DNA of 64,000 bases. Source: Pseudoscleropodium purum (taxonomy: Eukaryota > Streptophyta > Bryopsida > Hypnales > Brachytheciaceae). The stretch's first letter is position 1. Every line of letters starts with the position of its first letter. The DNA lies in the NCBI GenBank assembly GCA_963969395.1, contig OZ017805.1, forward strand, positions 62,001 through 126,000, written 5' to 3'. The notes under the pieces were generated by a model. That model searched no databases and was not told the origin of the DNA. It saw only the letters and a program-made list of their open reading frames with translations. Positions 25,401-38,069 of this stretch are shown here, piece by piece. A program made the position numbers and the translations under genes.

Positions 25401-27821
25401 ATGACAATGGAACAGGTTGAAAATGATTAGTATGGTTATAGTAAGTGGAGATAGTTCTTAGCATTCTTGGATCACGTGACCAAACTACCAAGCACTTCTA
25501 AGTCTCAAAGTACTTCTTTACTTGGTCACTCACGTTGCTTCCTTTCTCCATCATTAGGTTGCTAGCAGCTACGCTATGCTAGCCATTGATGATGTAAAAG
25601 AACCTGTCTATTAATTCTTCCCAATCTTTTGGTAGAAACTTGTTGCTGTGTGGCATGACAAGCATGATGCAGAGAGTCTGCTTCGTTCTCTTGTCTAGCA
25701 TATTGACAAGATAGTGCAGCATCTCCTTAACGATTTTGTCTTCTTTGACATGAACGTTAAACTTCACAAGTGCATCGAATAATTTATCAATGGGGATCTC
25801 TTTCTTTTTACTTGATCCAAAAACATAAGTGCTTAAGCATGTCTTCCAAAAGTTCTTATACATGGTGCTTATAACTTTGTAGTCGGATTTCTGGTCCATC
25901 TTGAGTGCTTTGAGGACAGTATTCAACTCTTTGAGATAGTTTAGCGAATCTAGACTTGACTACTCTAATGCTTTTTCCATAGGCCTTTTGGTGGAAGTCG
26001 ATACTAATGGACTACTACACCCTATGGATGTTAGAGTGGGAGGTGGCTTCTTGTTTGTTGTGCCTCTACTTTGTGACCCACCTATCTTACACCCCATAGA
26101 CGATTACCTTTCACCCTAACTACCATACTCTACAAATATGGTTCAGGAGGCCAAGAATGATCGTTGTATATTGTGCTTCTCCTTAAAGACTTTGAAGGAA
26201 TTCATGAGAAGGGTCAACTTTGTGCACAACCGCTTTCATGTCAAGGGAGTACCATCTTTATTGTAATATTCACTTTCATTCACTTTCTTCTCTAGCTACT
26301 TCAACTCTACACTATATGGGGTGGGTTCTAGACTTTCTAGGAATGACGATCAGTTGAAGTAAATTTTTTCAGTGTTTACGAGAAGAATGAAGTGATATTG
26401 TTTATTTGCTGCAAGTTCATTTTCGTGGTCATGCAATGCACTTTGATAGTCATATACTTGTCTTTGGATAATCTCTACATCTTATTGTCAAAGGAGATTG
26501 GGAGGTATGCATTTGTTTTCTTGTACTTCATATTGAAGTGCATGTTGTCTTTGTATTGTACCATTTTCAAACACCATGCTTCAACCTCCTTGGGATTAGT
26601 AAGCTTCTCATAGTCTCTTTCAATCAACGTTTCATGGTTAGTAAAGTCTTCAAGTTCAGTGTTGTCAATTTTGGTGAAGTACATTTTGAGCAAATTGATG
26701 AACTCCTCCATTCTAAATTGAGACAAGCATTTTGTTAGATGGATTCTACTAAATGCATTTCAGGGTGGTGTGCCTTAAATATCATGTCTATAAGTTTATT
26801 CTCTATTTTTTGGAAACTAATAATCAATTCATCTTACAAGAAATGGATAGGTCTGTAAATTTGTTTTCACTACGAGTGTACTTCAGGAAGCTATGCCTTG
26901 AATTGCATATTTAGGAATCAACAACCGTCATTTCTTAGGTTTTGAAGTATCCACACCTATATAAGTCCACATGATAGTGTTTTTCTCTACAACCATTGTA
27001 CATTTCAGGGCACACCGTCCTAAATTGCATGTCTATAGGTTTATTTTCTATTTTTTCAAAATTAACAACTAATTCACCTAACAAAAAATGGATAGGTTTG
27101 TAAATTTGTTTCCAAGACAAGTGTACTTTAGGGCACTCTGCCTTGAATAGCATGTTCAAGGATCAACAGCCGTCATTTCTTGGGTTCTAAAGTTACCAGA
27201 CCTATATAAGTCTATAGGGCAGTGTTTTTTCTATAATCGTTCTGCATTTCAAGGGGCACTGCCCTGAATTGCATTTCTATGGATTTTATCTCTATTTTTG
27301 GGAATTGAGTAGCAAATTTATCCCCAATAAACTAGACAAGTGTCTAGATTTTTTTTCTACTACGTGTGTAGTTCAAGACGCTCCACCCTGAAGTGCATGA
27401 TATGCGATCTTGTTAATTGTCATTTTCTAGGTTCAATGGCAATCATATCTACAATAAAGTTGGCATGGTGATGTATTTTTGTCTAATAGGTGTATAATTT
27501 AAAGCACTCTGCCTTGAATTGCTCATTCAAGTATCATTAATCTTAAATTGTTTTGAAAGTGACTAGCTTTTGCACCTACAACAAAATGGATAAGGTTTTT
27601 TTTTTCTTCTAGCAAGTGTACAATTCAAAGTGGTGTGTACTGAATTGCATGTTTGTGGATTGTTAATCTTCATTTTCTTGCGGTTGACTAGGAATTACAC
27701 TTAGAAATTAGTGGGCAAGTTCTAAATTTTATTTCTACCAAGTGTGCAATTTAGGGCGGTGTGCTATGAATTGCATATGGTCCATGGTGAATAAGGTTAC
27801 CTTAGTAGGTTTCCTTGACAT
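22440..27821 (-). pseudogene. Gene X, copy 1 (unknown family, acidic and Pro-rich), decayed
   Basis: Minus-strand coding blocks appear in the same order as in copy 2. There is a possible first exon MSRKPTK with a GTAACC donor (27821), then FRMEEFINLLKMYF (about 26.72 kb), a long block at 25926-25266 (DYKVISTMYKNFWKTC, then VVWSRDPRM) with TAG at two Gln-like sites, and a block near 24.6 kb (FTSATMNLLI). A block at 23507-23100 has a strongly acidic run (EEYDKEEEEDEDTDDDDKK), and a Pro-rich block ends at 22442. The acidic and Lys-rich composition suggests a nuclear protein. The family is not recognised. Exon limits are approximate. Confidence 0.5.
26740..27785. repeat. Intronic tandem array with palindromic cores, about 125-245 bp period
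   Basis: Diverged units recur at about 26.76, 26.88, 27.00, 27.13, 27.25, 27.37, 27.49, 27.62 and 27.75 kb. Each carries a core like TTCAGGGC…GCCCTGAATTGCAT, a short inverted repeat. Pairs of units form a clearer 245-bp period (26752, 26997, 27241). The array lies in the first large intron proposed for gene X copy 1. Confidence 0.7.
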
Positions 27822-27879
27822 GATATCGACTTCATATTTGGCAATATCCAACTTATATCCAAATTAGAATTTATGGATA

Positions 27880-28915
27880 TTAGTGTGAGAATCCTAAAAT
27901 CCTAAAACCTAAACTCCACAATCACAATGGAAAGTTCTAAACCTTTTACCTTTTACCTTAATCCCAAGACATTAATATGATAATCTAAACCCTACAGCCA
28001 CAATGTGATGTTCTAAACCTTGAATTCTAAGTTGAATCCCCTACAACTTGGTAGAATAATAGAATAATGCAAAGAACTTGGAAATTTAGGAAGTGACAAC
28101 CTTATTAAACTTGAAATACCAAATTCCAAATCCTACAAGAATTTCTAGATTTGCAACAATTGTAGCAATTGCAAAAGCCACATACTCAACAACACATGAA
28201 TTCATAGAATATACAAAGTTTAGAAATGCTAAAATTTCCAACGATAAGCCCTTCCATATTCTGAATTAAAACAATGAACACTAAAATCCTAACCAAACCT
28301 TGCAAGCTCCTAACCAAATCCTACTAGACCCTAAACAAACCCTACAAAATCCTAAATAAATCCTAATGAAACCTTATTAAATCCCAAACATTCCCTAGCA
28401 AAAATGCAAAGCACAAAGCACACAAAGCACATAGCACTCACAAAATCTAAAGCACACACACAGCTTGTCGTTGTTGAATTAAACCTTCAACCCTAAATTT
28501 CAAACACTAAAGCTGAAATACAGAGTTCATAGCACATAGAGTACACACACAAAGATGAAATACACAACACAATATAGACAGTACACAACACAGAGCACTT
28601 ATATACTACATACAGACATAGCACACAAGACAAATGCACATAGAACACATATCACTTATACAAGAAACACAAAAAATACAAGAGAAATATACACAACCTT
28701 GACACCTACAAGGAAGAGCACATAGACTTCCAAAACAAAATCATAAAAGAAGTAAATAAAAAACCAATGACAAGAACCACACCTATAAGCAAGAACTTCG
28801 GCACCCGATCTTCCTGCTCCACCTCCAACCAAAGCTTGACATTGCTTCGCCCCAACTAGTGAAGCTCAACTTTGAATTTACTACATCAAAATAAAACCCT
28901 AAACCTCACCCACAA
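27880..28915. other. AT-rich stretch, short A/C-rich runs, no gene
   Basis: Short words such as CCTAAACC, CCTAATC and CACACAAAGC are repeated irregularly. No reading frame is supported. This looks like decayed intergenic sequence. Confidence 0.35.
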
Positions 28916-29260
28916 CTCGTCACGGCAGCTCCACAAAAGTCGACGAAGTTAGACAAAAAGCAATAGAAGAGAAGCAACCAAGACACATGAATAAACAATG
29001 AGGGGGAGAAGGTACCACAATGAATGACAAAACATTGCGGAGACATAAGATAAATGACATACAAAAAAAGAAAACAACACTTGTCGCGGTAGCTCTACAA
29101 AAGTCGATGAAGCTTGACAAAACATAGCAAAGGAGAAGCAACTAAGACATAGGAGGAAACAATGTAGGGGAGAAGGCACCACAATGAATGATAAAATACT
29201 ATGGATAAGCAAGAGAAATCACACAAAAAAAAGAGAAAACAACATGACAAAGGAAAAAGT
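28916..29260. repeat. Tandem duplication, about 164 bp
   Basis: Two copies (about 28918-29081 and 29082-29245) share CGGYAGCTCYACAAAAGTCG, AGAGAAGCAAC, GGGGAGAAGG and CACAATGAATGA. A partial third begins near 29246. Apparent minus-strand open frames across the array are hydrophobic translations of the repeat and are not supported as genes. Confidence 0.65.
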
Positions 29261-30640
29261 ACATGTCAACAACATGCACAACAGAGGAGAAGCAACCACG
29301 ACATCATAGGGGAGGAGATCACGGAGTAGAAGTTGACCACCCAACAACCCCTAGGAATGGAGAAATGTATCCAACCCTCAATGATATCTGCTAATACTTG
29401 GATATACTCCAAGATACCCGTGCCAATACCTAGCATGTACTGAGATACCCTTCCATACATAGGCATACCCCAATACATCCAAAGACACCCGGCTGTGCCC
29501 TAAGATACCCTACCATATCCATTGCAAGGTAATAACCTTTTCACATTCATTCATAATACACTCTTTTCATAGATTTGTTTTTTAATAACCATTTCTTCAA
29601 CCAAGGAGGATTGCCCCCTCTATTGCCCTATGTTTTACCCTTATAGAAAACCTTGAAATTCTTTTATTTACCACATATGATAAAACTTGCAAATTTTGAA
29701 AACATATTTGCTATCAAAGACCCCAATTCAGCTTGAAAAGATGATGAAATACAAAATTTAATAAAATAAATAAGGGATAATTTTAAACATTTACCCTATA
29801 GTAGGGCAATAGAGAATTCAATCCTTCGTGGCCCATTTCTTTTGATTTGGTAATTCATTGATACCTAGATCCTTATCTAAGACCTTAACCTTAACCTCTT
29901 AAGGCTCTTTATTTTTATTTTAATACACCTATTGGAACTAACCTATAGTACAAGTATCAAATTTTAGATAAAACCCAGGCATTGTTAGACCCATATAACC
30001 GTATGTTTTCAAAAATGCATATTATGGATTGTAAGGGTTATTTGATACCTGTTTTTTTATATTCCAATTTCTTTTTTTTTGTATAGAGCAAAATAATTAA
30101 GTATACTATGTACTTAGTTAATAGTATAGAATATTTGCCAATACAATGGATATACATCATTAAGTCCTTTAAGAAAAATTTGTACATACAAAAAAATTAA
30201 CTGCATTTGTACATTGATCTTATATGACTTAGTTTTATTTAAAGATCTTATATGGTCCTAAAACAAGAATCTTAGCAATATTATGTACATGGATATTTTT
30301 GAGAATGTATAAATGAAAAGGACCTATTAACTTTGAATTCTAGAGAACTAAACATTTTTGTAATGATTTTATTAATCAATGAAGAAAGCTTATTTTCTTC
30401 GTTTACAATTCTATATGAAATCCTTCAATACCTTCAATATCTTATAATTAGTCCATTTTATATTATGAAATAGAAGACCTAAATTCTTTGAATACAGATA
30501 TCAATTTTTTCAAGATTTAACAAAGACTTTAACATTTTCTTAATATTTGGTCCTTCAAGGACAAAGAATAAATGGGTTTAAATAATCAAAATTGCCCTAA
30601 ACATATATTTCTCTTTGCTAAATTGCAAGAAAATTCTTTA
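29261..30640. other. AT-rich intergenic sequence
   Basis: A cluster of GATACCC-like words occurs at 29395-29515. Beyond it the sequence is AT-rich with no supported gene. Confidence 0.3.
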
Positions 30641-30719
30641 AATTCACCTTATTTTTAATGAGCAGCTTTGTAAAGAAAATGGAATGTGTGCATTTGTGAA
30701 AGTTATTTATGAGACATTA

Positions 30720-31850
30720 TTAGCACTTTTAAAAGTTACCTAATTGTTGCATCATACTAAAAGAAAATAATGAAAGTGTAAAACCATTGTGATGAATGAT
30801 TCATTATAGGAACTTGTAAACAGAACATTCATTGAATACTTCTACCACTTCAAGTTGCATTCGAAAAAAAATTAATTATGTTTAATATCATGATTATTTA
30901 AGTCTTAAACACATTTGTACAAGTCTAATGTCATCATATTTAGTGCTTATGACTAAATGAGTGCCTCTTGTAGAATGAATATTTTATATAATAGCATTGA
31001 AAACTTGATTAGTACTTCAAACCGTCAATTGATTGGCTTTATTGCAACCACTTCAATGACTTACATAATCACTAGTGCACGATTTTATTAGAGACACCTA
31101 CTTAGTTTCCTTTCCATAGTAATTTCACATTTCCTATCATTAATGTCCTCATAGACCACGGTTTTTTTTTCTTCTTTTACAAAGTAAATTATTGCCAATA
31201 CAAAATCATCAAAGTAAATCAAACCATCAAAATAAATTGTTAAAAGCAAGCACAAATTAAATATGGTCAAGAATTTTTCATCTTGGAGGGATTTTCAACT
31301 TCTACAATTTTTTTGCTTGCTTGGACATACATAGTTCATGACTTTGAGGCCATGCCCTCTTTAAAGTATAGAGCACCTTATTTGTTAATTACTTTTTTTT
31401 TCAAAGTAAATTATTAAAAACAAGCACAAATTAAATATGGTCAAGAATTTTTCATCTTAGGGGATTTTCAACTTCTACATTTCATTTAATTGATTGCATG
31501 CAAGATTGCATGTAGTAAGTTACATATGAGTTACCATTATGGAGCACTTTGAAAAGGTACTTAAATGTTGCATCATAGTGTAATGAAAGTGTGATGAAAG
31601 TAATAAAAGTGTTATGAAAGTGTAAAAGTGTAAAACCATGCTCATGAATGATTCATCATGGCAACATGTGAACAAAACATTGATTGAATATTTCTACCCT
31701 TTCAAGCTCCAATTAAAACAAAATTAATTATATTCAATATTATGATAATTTGAGTTCTAATTACATTTGCCCAAGTCTAATGTCATCATATTTATTAATT
31801 ATGAGTTAGTGAGTGCCTCTTGTAAAATGAGTATTTCATGGAATAGTGTA
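30720..31850. repeat. Direct repeats, 825-bp spacing plus a nested 178-bp-spaced pair
   Basis: The block 30720-31000 recurs at 31545-31850 (shared words GTTGCATCATA, GTGTAAAACCAT, GTCTAATGTCATCATATTTA, GAGTGCCTCTTGTA). Inside the interval, 31225-31300 recurs at 31403-31478 (GGTCAAGAATTTTTCATCTT). No coding capacity is supported. Confidence 0.7.
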
Positions 31851-31920
31851 AAATACCTCATTAAAATACAGGACTATTTTGTTTTTAAAAATCTAAAGAT
31901 GTGGTTTACTCCGAAAGAAC

Positions 31921-32800
31921 AATAAAAAATAATCATGAATAGATGACATTGAGACAATTTCCAACTTGTACCAATTTTTTTCATGTAGGCTTTAGGTCCA
32001 ATTCTATATCTTTTGCATAAGCGGATCATTAAAATACAAGATCTTTTTCAATTTTTTTTATGATGTGGTCCATTCCAAAAAGATCACTACATGACTAATT
32101 TTTATAGCCTTGTAATCCTAACTTAAAGTTTTAGGCGTTTTATATTTCAACATTTTCTTTTTTTCTTTTCTACCATGTGCATGGGTAATTATTTTGATAA
32201 TTTTTTTGGATTTTGCTAGGACATTCATTGTTTCTAGTGTGTGTATTTGATTGTGTCCTACACGTAAAAAAAAAGAGTAATAAAAAATAATTATGAATAG
32301 ATAATGTTGAGACAATTTCCAACTTGTACTAATTTTTTTCATGTAGGCGTTAGGTCCAATTCTATAACTTTTGCATGAGCGGGTCATTAAAGTACAAAAT
32401 CTTTATAAAAAAAAATTTATAACGTGGTCCATTCCAAGAAGATCACTCCACGACTACTTTTTATGGCCTTGTAATCCTAACTTAAAATTCTAGGCGTTTT
32501 ATATTTCAACATTTTTCTTTTCTTTTCTACCATGTGCATGGGTAATTATTTTGATAATTTTTTGGGGTTTTGCTAGGACATTCATTGTTTTTAGTGTGTG
32601 TATTTGATTGCATCCTACACGTCAAAAAAAAAGGAGTAATAAAAAATAATCATGAATAGATGACATTGAGACAATTTCCAACTTATACCAATTTTTTTCA
32701 TGTAGGTGTTAGGCCCAATTCCATGACTTTTGCATGAGCAAGTCTTTGAAGTTTAGAATCTCTTAAAAAAAATTTGTGATGTGGTCTATTTAGAGTAGAA
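31921..32800. repeat. Satellite-like tandem repeat, 358-359 bp, about 2.5 copies
   Basis: Units begin at 31921, 32279 and 32638 with AATAAAAAATAATYATGAAT. They share TTTTTTTCATGTAGGCKTTA, GGCGTTTTATATTTCAACAT and CATGTGCATGGGTAATTATT. The third copy is truncated near 32800. Neighbour identity is visibly high. Confidence 0.85.
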
Positions 32801-33357
32801 TCCTCTATGAATTTCTTGAAGTAGAAATTATATTTCTTTTGTTTGTACCAATTCTCTAAAAAGCCCTATTGCCAATTTCTTTGATGTTTACTAAGGTATT
32901 GATTTTTCCAATCTAAAATATGTAATCTAATTGTTTTCCAATGAACCTTGAACCCTAAATCCTAAACCCTAAATCCTAAGTCTAGTTTTTCTCTTGTTAA
33001 GCTTTGTATTGTACAATGAGATGGCAAAGTTTTAGCCCTTTAAGTATAATTGTTTGATAAAGTCTGTAAAAATTTAGCAGACATTTTTAAGTTATCTGGG
33101 AGAATTGGGCTTAATCATTCTTCATTTTAAGGGCTAAGCAATTCTCTAGACATAAGGGTAATGAATTTGTTCTTTAATAGTTACCTTTTAGTCCATTTAT
33201 TTTTGTTCCTCCCTTCCAAATAGGTTCTTTACCTCATGGTATTATACCCCCTTTGTTTCTTCTCCATTTAAATCTAATTTCACCCTTGAGCTTTTTGATT
33301 TCACCCTAGTTTTGGAATTATTCTATTCATGTTAAGTTCGATTAATTGGTACACTTT

Positions 33358-33615
33358 ACCTATGCTGATTTTTACATGATGATAGCATATTTGGAGCTAC
33401 TTGAAGTCTTAATTTGTACAATACACCTATGATCATTTTCTCATAGTAATAGCATATTGGGAGGTACTTTTGAATCTAAATTAGTACATTGTGTCTATAC
33501 TGATTTTTACATGATGATAGCATATTTGGAGGTACTTTGAGTTTAAATTAGTACAATGTACCTTTGATAATTTGTTACATAATAATGGTATAGTTGAAGG
33601 TACTTTGAGTCTAAA
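33358..33615. repeat. Tandem repeat, about 66-69 bp, four units
   Basis: Units start near 33358, 33426, 33495 and 33561. Shared words are GATGATAGCATATTTGGAG, GTACTTTGA and TTAGTACAATG. No gene is supported in the array. Confidence 0.8.
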
Positions 33616-34689
33616 ATGTTGGCTTGATTTAGACTTGAACCTATAGGGATTACTATGGATATGTTATGTAACTAGTATCACATCCATACTTAATTACTTG
33701 CACATATGTTTTTACCATATCAGGTAATACCAAGCCATACTAATTAAATGATTGCTCATATTTTGAATTTTGAAGACTTAATTTAAGAAGTTGGTGAGGT
33801 TAGGCCCAACTATTTAGACTACTTTAGGGCTCATGGTGGCTTCAATTGACCAACCGCTTTGGATGCCAATGCATGATCTAGCTTGTCCAGATTTGAATTT
33901 AAAATTGGCCATGGTTATGGAGGGAACTTTGTAGTATAGGTACATGGGGTCTCACTGCAACCTGGACAATTGTTTTTTACCGATAGTTTGCTTGAGTGGG
34001 TTGGAAGTGTTTGTTGGAGCATTGGAGTGTAAAGATTAGAGATGGCTTCTTTACAAGTTCTTTGTGATTTACAAGTTGTTAAAACTGTGATTTGATGGAC
34101 CTTTGTCATCTTATTCATGTTTGATGTTTTGAGTTTTGCTAGTTTTTTCCTCTATTGTAATTGCAATAACAAGTTTTGAACTCAAGACACCTCACATGTG
34201 CAATTTGACTAATTTCATGTTCGTTGGATTGTATGGGTGCAGGTGAGGTTTATAGCCTCTTTAGAGTTACTCAACTTTGCAACTCATTCTATAATTCCAA
34301 GACCTTGACAATTTACCTCTATTTGGGTTTCTAAATCTTATTTGTGGCAAGATTTAGTTTGGTGACATGATTAGACATATAGTCTTTAGCTCTAGAAAAT
34401 TTTACTTTCCCATATACTGACCCTAATGTATTCTATATGGGCTTAATGATTAATATTCTTCTCTACAAATTTTAGTAGGAAGTGGTACTGAACTATTGGT
34501 TATGATGGGTTTTTTAACTAAATAGACATGATATGAATAGCTTCTATCTTGTTTTGAGATTTGGCAAATTTTGTAAAGGATATGGTTTTTATTAAGTTGA
34601 TAAGGAAGGCCTTGTATGGGGATGTCCCTTCCACCCACATGAATAACTTAAACTGATTTATTCATGGAGATTTGGTGAAAATCTCCCTT

Positions 34690-36950
34690 TCTCTTTTTCT
34701 TTTTTGAAAATCTTTTTCTAATGATGAGCTTTGTCTACTTGTGCAAAGCTACTAGGCTACTCTGGGATGGCAATCTGATTTAGTAGCTAGAGGGTATGCT
34801 GACCCTCTTCTACCCCCAATTCTTGCTGTCTAAGTCACCCTAGCTGCTATGGGGCCTATGGAAATTCACAATTTCATTCAAGCAAACAATACAGAGGTAT
34901 TGGACAAAAATGAAACAATTGAGTATGGTAAGGCTTTGCTGCTACTTACCACTTGGGACATTGAATACATGTATTTGAATATGTTCCTCCTGTTGTACAT
35001 GTGTGGACAATGAATGTTGATATAATCTAAAATATCCAACTACCATAGGCTGTGAAACTTGGTCTCAACCATATCCCACCCAAGCCTACTAAAATTAATC
35101 TTTGTATCAAGACAATCATGGAGGCTTTTGAAGAGCTAGTGGTTATCTTTGATTTAATGACTTTGGATTTTCCCCTTGAAGAAGCAAGCACTTGGGTCCA
35201 CGATATTGCTTTGACTCGCTTAAAGACAACATAGAGACAAAAAAAGTTTGACTTCAAGATGTCTGGTGAGGATCTTTTTACTATTAAAGCTGTCAAGAAT
35301 GAAATTGATTGGCTAACTTCAAGATTGTTTTGTCCAGGATTGGACAAAGCAAGTAATACTTATTGTTTCATGTGTATCTGTCATATCAGATTCATGGTAG
35401 CAGAGAGACTTTTGGGACCAGATTTCCAACCATGCATAGAAAATGGAACCTGGCTTTTAAGATCTCACATTCTTCTTAAAATTGGTGGTGATTTACAAGC
35501 TTTGCTACCAAATTTTTTGATGAAATATGAAGCTCTACCATATTTAATGGTAACCTTCAAGCAACACAAAGGCAAGTACAAGTGGCTTACTAATGCCTTT
35601 CATACGAGATATTCTAAAATTGCACATTTATTGACTATTGTTACTATGCTTATACTTGACTTTGTTAAAATTTGGGTTATTGAAGTGACTACTACATACA
35701 AATCCTTGATGAAGGTAGATACCTCTTTATTTTGGTTGATTAATTTGGCTATTAAAGTCGCCCTTAATCTTCCAAAGTCAATTTAAGACACTTTTGTGGC
35801 TAATGTCACTTGATGTAATGAGTTCATTCTATTGGATGGAGATGATAATCTTCTACATGTAATAGAATATTTGATCTGAATTCGCTTTAAGCAAAATGCC
35901 AAGGCTTACCCTAGGGCCACTCTAAAAATTTGGATTGGAGTGGACCAAGATGGACAAGCGGTACGTGCCAAATGGACCACCTCAGTCCCTCATGGCCATT
36001 AGTTCTGCTTGGATGAAGAACATTTAATTAAACTTCATAGTTGGTTAATGCATAATTGTTATGTCAATCTTGGGGATAGAATTTGGTAGCAAATTATTGG
36101 CTTCCCTATAGGTTTTGCATGCAGGGTTGACAAATCAGTACGTCCGCCCCAAAATAGCGTCCGTCCTCCCGGATGCCAGTGGACGCAACGTCCCTCCTGC
36201 CGTCGGAAGGCGGACAGGCGGGGCGGGGCGGACGGGGCGGACGGCGTCCGCGAATGTCAACGGACGCTGCGGACACAGCGTTCGCGTCCGGACGTCTTGT
36301 CAACCCTGTTTGCATGTTCACCTTTGTGGTGTAACATGTATTTATTATATTATGAAGTATAGTTTATCCAAAGATTAGCAAGGTTAAATCACCTTGATCT
36401 TATAGTGAGGTTTCAATTTGCATACTATTACATTGATGATTTATGTCTAATCAATAATAGTATGGCTAAACAATTTTTTTCACCACAACAAGAGCGGGTG
36501 AAAAATAACCCTTTCTAGATTTCTCCTTTATAAGTGCTTAAGATTAAACCAAAGATGGACAAATTTGCAAAGTTTGACCTTGAGAGGGGCATTGCAGCAC
36601 ATTTTATGAACCTAAGCATTGCTATGACAACCATAGACCACGTACTAGGCAATTATCAATTAAATAAATTTGATAAGAGAAGGAATTTACCTTTTTTTTA
36701 TGCATAGTACATTAACTTCCATTCTAACAAACTAGTAAGGCAATCCTATAGGACTATCATTTCCCAAACTGTAATCATCTTGTACCTTTCCAGTGATGTT
36801 TCAAGTGTGGCCCATGAGATTCATATACTTATATCAATTTTGGAACAAAATGGATTCTATTGTGGGAGTAGGAAACTCAAAACATATACAAATAGATTAG
36901 AAAAGGATTAGGATAGACTTAAATTTTTTGATTTTGGGGTAAAACATAGA
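34690..36950 (+). pseudogene. Decayed reverse-transcriptase ORF of a retroelement, interrupted by a MITE
   Basis: Plus-strand frames carry ARGYADPLLPPILAV near 34.8 kb, then LGLNHIPPKPTKINLC and the open block 35259-35786. That block includes LPYLMVTFKQHKGKYKWL and VDTSLFWLINLAIK. Beyond it are IWIGVDQDGQ, LHSWLMHNCYVNLGDRIW and GFPIGFAC, then, after the 36122-36308 insertion, FAYYYIDDLCLIN, whose YIDD box is the reverse-transcriptase active-site motif. Many stops interrupt it. The order of motifs fits a reverse transcriptase, but the clade (for example non-LTR or Penelope-like) is not clear. No terminal repeats were found. Confidence 0.75.
36122..36308. mobile_element. hAT-like GC-rich MITE, 187 bp, CAGGGTTGAC termini
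   Basis: Termini CAGGGTTGACAA are inverted at the right end. The 8-bp direct repeat TTTGCATG flanks it (36114-36121 and 36309-36316). It interrupts the reverse-transcriptase ORF just after GFPIGFAC. Its left part matches the inward-reading right end of the 11.7-kb element (CGTCCGCCCCAAAATAGCG). Its right part matches that element's left end (ACGCTGTGTCCGCAGCGTCC). It is therefore an inverted internal-deletion derivative, with nothing coding left. Confidence 0.95.
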
Positions 36951-36959
36951 GAATCTGGT

Positions 36960-37650
36960 TCAATTAGGGATAACTTTAGAATAGTCAGTTTCCAAATTGC
37001 TAGAACTGTTACGAATGTCATGTCATTAGATTCAAGATGGATTCGGAATCTGGAAAAGTTCCAAATAAAGGGAACCTACAGCCTAGAATTTCGGTCTAGG
37101 GAAACTAGGGCACTGTTATGGGAATAGTCTCCTACCCTTTCTCCCCTAGGAACAATCTCCTATCTTTTCTCCCTCGAGAACTGTTGGTTGCTTATCAAGT
37201 ACTCAAGCCCACTGCTATTCCATTTTTCACCCTCTCTATTTTGTAGAACTCTACGTGTGTGTAGTTGAGTGAAAGAGTAGTAAGTTAGGGAACATGCCAA
37301 GGAGAAAAAGGTGAAGTTTGTGCCATTTGCGTCAGATTAGGGTTCCTTGTGTCGATATCCCATGGTAGACGGTAATGATCTACAATCCTATAAACCTATA
37401 GTCACGACCCTAATAGTTTGTCCTGTTGTTCCTTCCAACCTAACCATTTGAAAATAGTTAAAGGAGGATCTAATGTGTATTGGATGCATCGGATTGATAT
37501 AGAGGCCATGGAACATTAAGAACAAGAAGATGATTTAGGAACTCATCTTCGAGGTTCCAAATTAGTACGAGTTGATAGTGAAGGGTTGATTCGTAGCTTG
37601 GACTGAAGATGTTTGGATGGAGGTTTATTCATTCAAAAAGAGCAGATATA
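36960..37650 (+). pseudogene. Weakly coding decayed sequence
   Basis: Plus-strand segments such as SGSIRDNFRIVSFQIARTV and, from about 37.45 kb, KGGSNVYWMHRIDIEAMEH look coding but have stops and frame changes. They may be the remains of a retroelement gag-like region. No domain is recognised. Confidence 0.3.
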
Positions 37651-37658
37651 GATTAGCC

Positions 37659-37934
37659 CAGGGTTGACAGGACGTCCGGACGCAGACGCTGTGTCCGCCT
37701 GTCTGCCCGTCCGTCCGCCTGTCCGTCCGCCCAATTACGGCCGTCCGATCAACGCGCGGACTGATCTGGTCCGCACGATCTGGGAGTCCGCCTCGGGCGG
37801 TCGGGCCATCCGCCCCGCCTCACCCGTCCGCTTTCCGACGGCGGTCGGGCCGTTGCGTCCGCTAGCGTCCGTGCGTCTGGACGTTTGGAAAACGGACGCT
37901 ATTTTGGGGCGGACGTTGAAATTCGTCAACCCTG
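37659..37934. mobile_element. hAT-like GC-rich MITE, 276 bp, CAGGGTTGAC termini
   Basis: CAGGGTTGAC termini are flanked by the perfect 8-bp duplication GATTAGCC (37651-37658 and 37935-37942). The left end reads GGACGTCCGGACG and the right end, read inward, CAACGTCCGCCCCAAAATAG. Both match the ends of the 11.7-kb element in the same orientation. Dense GTCCG/CGGAC words fill the interior. It has no coding capacity. Confidence 0.95.
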
Positions 37935-38069
37935 GATTAGCCTCATGAGCGGAAAGTTCCGGAGTTTGGCTAATGTAAAGGAAGGGTATGCCATTAGTGA
38001 TTGTAGGAACAATATGCATAGGCAAGTGCTAAAGTTCTTGATTCTGTTCCTGTATTTAGAAAAGCCTAC

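Noticed and set aside
26740..27785. A CRISPR-like array because of spaced palindromic repeats
   Set aside because: Spacing is irregular (about 125 bases), the spacers are themselves related, and the context is a plant intron.
28920..29212. Hydrophobic minus-strand frames that look like membrane proteins
   Set aside because: They are translations of a 164-bp tandem duplication rich in A and G on the plus strand.
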